Shown here: positions 59,315 through 64,000 of the stretch, one piece after another | Layout: each line of letters starts with the position of its first letter | Numbering within the stretch: position 1 is the first letter of the stretch | Assembly: GCF_001274945.1 (NCBI RefSeq) | Contig: NZ_LILB01000009.1 | Span: 62,001 to 126,000 of the forward strand | Direction of reading: 5' to 3' | DNA length: 64,000 nucleotides | From: Viridibacillus arvi | GTDB lineage: Bacteria > Bacillota > Bacilli > Bacillales_A > Planococcaceae | Program-made: the position numbers and the translations under genes | Notes under the pieces: generated by a model | Databases searched by the model: none | Told to the model about the DNA's origin: nothing | What the model saw: the letters and a program-made list of their open reading frames with translations, nothing else

Positions 59315-60169
59315 ATGAATTGGAAAGGTAGAAGGCAAAGCTCCAATGTAGAGGATCGGAGAGGCATGAAGAGCCCTGCCGTAATCGGAGGGGGCATAGG
59401 CGGTATCGGTATAATTATCGTCCTCCTATATACATTGCTTGGCGGTAATCCACAAGATATTTTGAATGGTTCCGAACAGTCTATTCCTACAGAGCAGCAA
59501 AGCTCTACTTATATTCCAACTGCTGAGGAAGAAGAACTAGCGAGTTTTGTCAAAGTTGTCCTCGCAGATACTGAGGATGTCTGGACGGAAATCTTTAAAA
59601 AAGAAGGCATGACATATAAAAATCCTACGCTCGTGTTATTTTCAGGTAGCGTACAGTCAGGATGTGGAACAGCTAGTGCGTCTGTAGGTCCATTCTATTG
59701 TCCAGCTGATCAAAAGCTATATATTGATTTAAGTTTTTATCAAGAATTAAAGAACCAATTTAAAGCACCAGGTGATTTTGCCATGGCCTATGTTGTTGCT
59801 CATGAAGTAGGTCACCATGTACAAACATTGTTAGGAACTTCTGAAAAAGTACACGCGATGAATGGTAAGGTACCGCAAGCTGAATACAATAAATATTCCG
59901 TTATGTTAGAACTCCAAGCAGATTATTATGCAGGTGTATGGAGTCATTATGTACAAGGAGAGGGCCTTTTAGAAGAAGGAGATATTGAAGAAGCACTTAC
60001 TGCTGCGAATGCTATTGGTGATGATACACTCCAAAAAGAAGCACGTGGTTATGTCGTACCAGAAAGTTTTACGCACGGTACATCTAAACAGCGTGTAAAA
60101 TGGTTTGAAAAAGGATTCGATAATGGGACAATTGAAGGTGGAGACACTTTCAACGCCAAAGACTTATAG
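59315..60169 (+). CDS. ypfJ: neutral zinc metallopeptidase YpfJ
   Basis: This 284-residue membrane-anchored protein of the YpfJ family has an N-terminal basic stretch and one helix (about 22-44), then VVAHEVGHHVQTLLG (HExxH, zinc site), GCGTASASVGPFYCPADQKLYIDLSF, LELQADYYAGVWSHY and a terminal HGTSKQRVKWFEKGFDNG, all family hallmarks. Peptidase activity is inferred. ATG 59315, eight bases after GGAGAT, is preferred over a more upstream in-frame start. A weak hairpin at about 60205-60230 may end it. Confidence 0.9.
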   Translation: MNWKGRRQSSNVEDRRGMKSPAVIGGGIGGIGIIIVLLYTLLGGNPQDILNGSEQSIPTEQQSSTYIPTAEEEELASFVKVVLADTEDVWTEIFKKEGMTYKNPTLVLFSGSVQSGCGTASASVGPFYCPADQKLYIDLSFYQELKNQFKAPGDFAMAYVVAHEVGHHVQTLLGTSEKVHAMNGKVPQAEYNKYSVMLELQADYYAGVWSHYVQGEGLLEEGDIEEALTAANAIGDDTLQKEARGYVVPESFTHGTSKQRVKWFEKGFDNGTIEGGDTFNAKDL

Positions 60170-60366
60170 GAACTAGAAAAGGGTATAAAACATTGAAAAA
60201 TACGAAAGAAGGCTAGTTTAGCACCTTTTTCGCATTTGACGAATATATTAATTGCTATGAAAATAGTGTATAATACTACAGTAAATTAATGGCTTATCCT
60301 CAAGTGGGCAAAAGTAATGCCCGCGCGTCATTTATATGTAGACTATTTGAAAGAGAGTGAAAATAC

Positions 60367-61080
60367 ATGGGACGTAAGTGGAACAATATCAAAGAGAAAA
60401 AAGCTGCTAAAGACCAAAGTACAAGCCGTATTAACGCTAAATTTGGACGTGAAATTTATGTAGCTGCTAAACAAGGGGAACCGAATCCAGAATCTAACGG
60501 TGCATTAAAAGTTGTTTTAGAACGTGCTAAGACATACAGTGTACCAAAACATATTATTGATCGTGCAATTGATAAAGCTAAAGGTGGCGGGGACGAAAAC
60601 TTTGATGAACTTCGTTATGAAGGTTTCGGTCCGAATGGCTCAATGGTCATCGTTGATGCTTTAACAAATAACGTAAACCGTACTGCTGCAGATGTACGTG
60701 CTACATACGGTAAAAACAACGGGAACATGGGTGTCAGCGGTTCTGTAGCCTATATGTTCGATCCTACAGCTGTATTCGGTATCGAAGGAAAAGAAGCTGA
60801 GGAAGTACTTGAAATGCTAATTGAAGCTGATGTTGATGTACGTGACGTATTTGATGAAGGTGAAGCAACAATTATTTATGCTGAACCGTCTCAGTTCAAC
60901 GCAGTACAAGAAGCATTAAAAGCACAAGGTATTACGGAATTCACAGTAGCAGAATTAACAATGCTACCACAAACTGAAATCCAACTTGAAGGCGAAGATC
61001 TAGCAAAATTTGAAAAGCTAATTGATGCACTAGAAGAACTTGATGATGTTCAACAAGTTTATCATAATGTTGAACTTTAA
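60367..61080 (+). CDS. yeeI: YebC/PmpR family protein YeeI
   Basis: This 237-residue protein matches the YeeI branch of the YebC/TACO1 family: [63 protein letters not shown] and [14 protein letters not shown]. Family members were named as DNA-binding regulators, but recent work links YebC-type proteins to helping ribosomes translate proline-rich stretches. AAAGAGAG precedes ATG 60367. The leader contains a small GGGCA/TGCCC hairpin (60306-60322). A strong terminator follows. Confidence 0.93.
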   Translation: MGRKWNNIKEKKAAKDQSTSRINAKFGREIYVAAKQGEPNPESNGALKVVLERAKTYSVPKHIIDRAIDKAKGGGDENFDELRYEGFGPNGSMVIVDALTNNVNRTAADVRATYGKNNGNMGVSGSVAYMFDPTAVFGIEGKEAEEVLEMLIEADVDVRDVFDEGEATIIYAEPSQFNAVQEALKAQGITEFTVAELTMLPQTEIQLEGEDLAKFEKLIDALEELDDVQQVYHNVEL

Positions 61081-61131
61081 TAGCTGAAGGTTCTCTGGTT
61101 CAAGAAATGCAATTTATGACTTGAACAATTT

Positions 61132-61166
61132 AAAGCCAGTGGCAATTTCGCCACTGGCTTTTTTAT
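61132..61166 (+). terminator. terminator after yeeI
   Basis: The stem AAAGCCAGTGGC / GCCACTGGCTTT is followed by TTTTATG. Confidence 0.9.
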
Positions 61167-61251
61167 GAACTTTTGGGGCGTGGACAGTAAATAATACTGA
61201 TTCCATATATCGGTAACAATAATTAGAGCGGTGATAAATAAAAATAAAACT

Positions 61252-61300
61252 AAGAGGTATCTCATAAGTCGATTTTTTGGCTTGGGGATACCTCTTTTAT
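61252..61300 (+). terminator. possible second terminator downstream of yeeI
   Basis: AAGAGGTATC (61252-61261) and GATACCTCTT (61287-61296) form perfect 10-bp arms with a 25-base loop, followed by TTATAT. It could be a backup terminator or part of an unrecognised transcript. Confidence 0.4.
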
Positions 61301-61833
61301 ATACAAGAATAGAAGGTTTATAGATATTTTTTGCTGTTATTCAAAACTTGTTATTAGAGAAGAGTACAACTATTTTGTATTAAAAAACAATAATTATTTT
61401 AACCAAATGTCTATAATTTAGTTATATATTCCTTAATTTTTAATTGTTAAAATAAGTTATAGAGAAGTAAAATAGAATTAAACAATAGAAAGTAATAGTA
61501 AATAATTGATTAAAAAGGGTTTTGATATACCGTATTTATATATTGATATAGGAAAAATGTTTTCCTGAATATAAAAAATGTAAGGTATTAATATCTTTAT
61601 CAAGATAAATTATTTTTAATAAATCAATATAATAGCGAACCGTAATATAGATTGAAAAATATTTAAATCATGAAGTGTACTTAAGAATAGATGCCATTAT
61701 ATTATTTCAATATATGCGAAGAGTGGAAATTTAACTGATGTTTACTAATGACATAAAAGGGTAGCTGATAAACGTGGAAATCTGATTTCCTAATTTTGGT
61801 CATCTAGTAGACCTGATAGGAAGGGTATTATAT
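61301..61833 (+). other. long very AT-rich leader before ydaJ
   Basis: These 530 bases are extremely AT-rich and hold no convincing gene. The last 100 bases before ydaJ can form small hairpins (GGAAATCTGATTTCC; GACC/GGTC elements), but I do not recognise a known riboswitch class. It presumably contains the promoter of the exopolysaccharide operon. Nothing further can be supported. Confidence 0.4.
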
Positions 61834-62934
61834 ATGAGAATACTAACAATGTTATTGCTATTTTCTGCGCTTATTTTAAGCTCGTGTTCTTCATTTGAAC
61901 AATCAGATAAGCAATTAAAAGTGCTTCAAGCAGAGGTACCTAAAGTTGAGACAGAAGCATTTACTCAAAAGTACCTTATCCAAAAGGATGGACGTATACG
62001 CACTAATTTGACAGATCGAACTGATAACTATTTATCCGAATCAGTTGGATTATGGATGCAATATTTAGTTGAAAGAGATAGCTATAATCAGTTCCATAAT
62101 CAAGTTGAAGTGCTCCGAAGCTATTTTTTAACTAACGATAATTTAATTGCTTGGGAGCTAAATGGAGAAGAGAAGGCAGCTGCAAACGCTGCTATTGATG
62201 ATTTGCGTATTTTGGATGCACTATTTAATGCAGGTGAGCGATGGGAAAATCCAGCATATACAAAACTCGCTCAACAGTTAGGGGAAAGTTTTGTTAGTGT
62301 CCAATTGAAAGATAACCTAATGGTTGATTACGTAGATTTAAAAAGTAAAAAACAGAGTAATGAAGTAACTCTTAGCTATATCATTCCTTCTAGTTTTGAA
62401 CATTTACAAAGTGTGGGATTAATATCTTCTGATGTATATGAAGCAAACCGTAATTTACTATTAAAGGCTCCGCTCTCTAGAAATGCATTTTATCCAAAGT
62501 ATTACGATGTGGAAAAAGCTACTTATTACTATGATGAAGAAATCAACTTAATTGACCAGCTATATGTCGGGTATCATTCGACTCAATGGAAAGGTAATAC
62601 GGACAAGCTAATGAAGTTTTTGAAAATGGATTTTGCAACAAACGGAGGAAAGCTATTTGGCCGTTATGATGCAGAGACTCTTAGGCCAACCGTAAATTAT
62701 GAAGCTCCTTCAGTCTATGCATTGGCGATCTTATTTTCATTAGAACGTGGTGATAAGAAGTTTGCTCAGCAACTTTATAATAGAATGCGGATTTTACAAC
62801 AAAGTAATAAAAAGCAGGAATTTTACGGAGGATACATTGATGTAGAAACGCTAGAAACACATGCATTTGATAATTTATTGCCCTTAATTGCAGAAAGGAA
62901 GGGATTGAATGGGGCGGTTTTTAAACACAAATAA
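61834..62934 (+). CDS. ydaJ: YdaJ-like lipoprotein (GH8-type glycosidase fold)
   Basis: This 366-residue protein starts with a lipoprotein signal (LLLFSALILSSC), so it should be anchored outside the membrane. The rest resembles the alpha/alpha-barrel of GH8-like proteins found in YdaJ: TDNYLSESVGLWMQYLVERDSY with a likely catalytic glutamate (near residue 67), LRILDALFNAGERW, and APSVYALAILFSLERGD. In B. subtilis ydaJ heads the ydaJKLMN operon for a c-di-GMP-dependent exopolysaccharide. AGGAAGGG precedes ATG 61834. The next gene overlaps its end by 26 bp. Confidence 0.82.
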   Translation: MRILTMLLLFSALILSSCSSFEQSDKQLKVLQAEVPKVETEAFTQKYLIQKDGRIRTNLTDRTDNYLSESVGLWMQYLVERDSYNQFHNQVEVLRSYFLTNDNLIAWELNGEEKAAANAAIDDLRILDALFNAGERWENPAYTKLAQQLGESFVSVQLKDNLMVDYVDLKSKKQSNEVTLSYIIPSSFEHLQSVGLISSDVYEANRNLLLKAPLSRNAFYPKYYDVEKATYYYDEEINLIDQLYVGYHSTQWKGNTDKLMKFLKMDFATNGGKLFGRYDAETLRPTVNYEAPSVYALAILFSLERGDKKFAQQLYNRMRILQQSNKKQEFYGGYIDVETLETHAFDNLLPLIAERKGLNGAVFKHK

Positions 62935-63766
62935 GCAAACTCTATTGCTTATTACGATACTTATTTTGTTATTACAAATTCCTTCTTATTTCATGTGGGA
63001 TTATGAGAGAGAAGGAATTCTTTTATATATTTTTTTAATCCTTTTAATTATTGTGAGCTTGATATTGGGAACAGTAACAGGTCTGATTTTTAGTTTAATC
63101 TTTATCTTCATTATTGGTAGTGCTCTAATTTACTTTAATTACACTGATAGTGCGATTGCAAATAGCTTTACGATGCCGATACAACTGTTTTTGGTATATG
63201 GACTAATGCTGATTGTTCTAGTGTTAATTGGAGGACGCTTGCAAGAAGTTATTATTGCCCGGGAAAAGCTGAATCAGCGCTTGCAAGAAGAAGTACGCAA
63301 TTTTATCGCTGTTGATGTAGAAACTGGTTTTGATAACAACTATCGAATGGGAATAACGATAACAGAAGAGATGATGCGTGTTGATCGTTACGGTAAATCA
63401 TTTACTCTAATTCTATTACAGATCGACCATTTAAAAGATTTTAATAGACTTTATGGTGCTAAAGAGACAAAACATTTGCTTCAGGGATTAGCTCAAACAA
63501 TGGATAAGGCAATGCGTTTGACAGATAAAAAATTCAGATATGATACAGATCGTTTTGCTATTTTATTGACAGAAACCGGTGGCGATTCAATTGATTTAGT
63601 AATCGATAAACTGGCTAGCAAAATAAAAACGCACCAGCTTTTAAGTGGCAAATATGTAACTTTGACATTCCGTACTGGTTATTTTGTATATGAGCCGAAA
63701 CTAGACACTTCATATGAGGAGATTATCAGTAGGGTTGAAAGTGAGATGGTTTCTCATGAACTATAA
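62909..63766 (+). CDS. ydaK: YdaK-like c-di-GMP receptor with degenerate GGDEF
   Basis: This 285-residue membrane protein has about four helices in the first 108 residues and a GGDEF-type domain after that. The active-site motif is lost: DTDRF (212-216) stands where GGDEF should be, so it should not make c-di-GMP. An R-x-x-D inhibitory-site motif (R203-L-T-D206) lies exactly five residues upstream of it, so c-di-GMP binding is likely retained. This fits YdaK, the receptor of the B. subtilis ydaJKLMN system. It overlaps ydaJ by 26 bp and ydaL by 11 bp. Confidence 0.87.
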   Translation: MGRFLNTNKQTLLLITILILLLQIPSYFMWDYEREGILLYIFLILLIIVSLILGTVTGLIFSLIFIFIIGSALIYFNYTDSAIANSFTMPIQLFLVYGLMLIVLVLIGGRLQEVIIAREKLNQRLQEEVRNFIAVDVETGFDNNYRMGITITEEMMRVDRYGKSFTLILLQIDHLKDFNRLYGAKETKHLLQGLAQTMDKAMRLTDKKFRYDTDRFAILLTETGGDSIDLVIDKLASKIKTHQLLSGKYVTLTFRTGYFVYEPKLDTSYEEIISRVESEMVSHEL

Positions 63767-64000
63767 ACGGTTGATTCTAGGGATTTCCATCATAATTGTG
63801 ATGTGCATTCAAAGTATACCTACATTCGCTTCAGTCTCAAAAGATCAGAAGAAACCAGCAATATTAGTAGTTTATCAGTCAACGGATGGTATTGCGAATT
63901 CAGACACTCTATTCCTTGAAGCAATTTTTGCAGGAATATCTGATCAAGTTCAGTTGTCGAGTGTGCAACAAGTAACAATAGAAACCATAAAAAATATAGA
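63756..64000 (+). CDS. ydaL: YdaL-like secreted/membrane protein, N-terminal part
   Basis: ATG 63756 opens a frame that runs to the window end (81 complete codons). The protein begins with a signal peptide (LILGISIIIVMCIQSIPTFA) followed by KKPAILVVYQSTDGIANSDTLFLEAIFAG. It overlaps ydaK by 11 bp. Position and signal sequence fit YdaL, the third gene of the ydaJKLMN-type operon; the remainder, and the expected glycosyltransferase ydaM, lie outside the window. Confidence 0.7.
   Translation, partial: MNYKRLILGISIIIVMCIQSIPTFASVSKDQKKPAILVVYQSTDGIANSDTLFLEAIFAGISDQVQLSSVQQVTIETIKNI

Noticed and set aside
61077..61265. 62-codon minus-strand frame with a hydrophobic start downstream of yeeI
   Set aside because: It has no ribosome site, runs through the yeeI terminator and ends on the yeeI stop codon; likely fortuitous despite the hydrophobic beginning.

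Overview
The window is an AT-rich chromosomal segment of a Gram-positive bacterium of the Bacillales. The best fit is the Planococcaceae/Caryophanaceae (Lysinibacillus-, Solibacillus- or Viridibacillus-like). Evidence: strong GGAGG-type ribosome binding sites, frequent GTG and TTG starts, bacillithiol-type FosB, the Bacillus-type genes kimA, ydbS/ydbT, gdnC/gdnD, yebE, yeeI, ypfJ and ydaJ/ydaK, and three typical Firmicute riboswitches (c-di-AMP, guanidine-I, TPP). I see no rRNA, tRNA, CRISPR array, prophage or intact insertion sequence. It reads as ordinary chromosome with many small accessory transcription units, most closed by clear hairpin terminators.

Layout. 1-2.1 kb: tail of a GNAT acetyltransferase, an MmcQ/YjbR protein and an MFS transporter. 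2.2-4.3 kb: c-di-AMP riboswitch and the potassium importer KimA. 4.4-6.9 kb: four-gene unit of a TmrB-like NTPase, FosB, a histidine phosphatase and an HExxH protein. 7-9.5 kb: a DUF2785 protein and lipoproteins, with a probable decayed lipoprotein gene. 9.5-13.5 kb (minus): heme-stress system HssRS-HrtBA with a recognisable HssR box. 13.6-16.7 kb: SRPBCC-ArsR operon under a double palindromic operator, a VOC protein, and a MarR-MFS unit. 16.8-23 kb: two chemoreceptors, one overlapping a PLP-dependent decarboxylase gene, and a protein tyrosine phosphatase. 23-29 kb: transporters, acetyltransferases, a TetR-SDR pair, the guanidine exporter GdnCD under its riboswitch, and a GIY-YIG/zinc-ribbon regulator pair. 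29-33 kb: asparagine synthase, HxlR-nitroreductase, MenA. 33-37 kb (minus): TPP-riboswitch thiamin salvage operon tenA-thiM-thiD-thiE-thiW. 37-43.6 kb: MATE pump, RlmA, YdbST, CoA-disulfide reductase, VanZ. 43.6-48.5 kb: SEC-C protein, a GC-rich repeat, a GTPase-DUF697 protein, a VOC protein and an S66 (MccF-like) peptidase that seems to lack a normal start codon. 48.6-51.6 kb: two neighbouring PadR-led operons controlling membrane or surface proteins. 51.7-61.1 kb: epimerase, YebE, NUDIX, PlsC, XRE regulator, signal peptidase I, a large MMPL protein, YpfJ and YeeI. 61.8-64 kb: start of a ydaJKL-type c-di-GMP-dependent exopolysaccharide operon, cut by the window end.

How genes work together. 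Several units are complete sense-and-respond circuits in which sensor, operator or riboswitch, and effector are all visible: c-di-AMP/KimA, heme/HssRS-HrtBA, guanidine/GdnCD, TPP/thiamin salvage, HxlR/nitroreductase, MarR/MFS, and SRPBCC/ArsR. The least understood units, and the best candidates for new biology, are the decarboxylase-chemoreceptor overlap, the PadR-DUF2812 and PadR-HAAS-DUF4097 pair, the GIY-YIG/DUF2087 pair, and the TmrB-FosB-phosphatase-HExxH unit. I found no clearly novel large system; these are the leads that the sequence supports.
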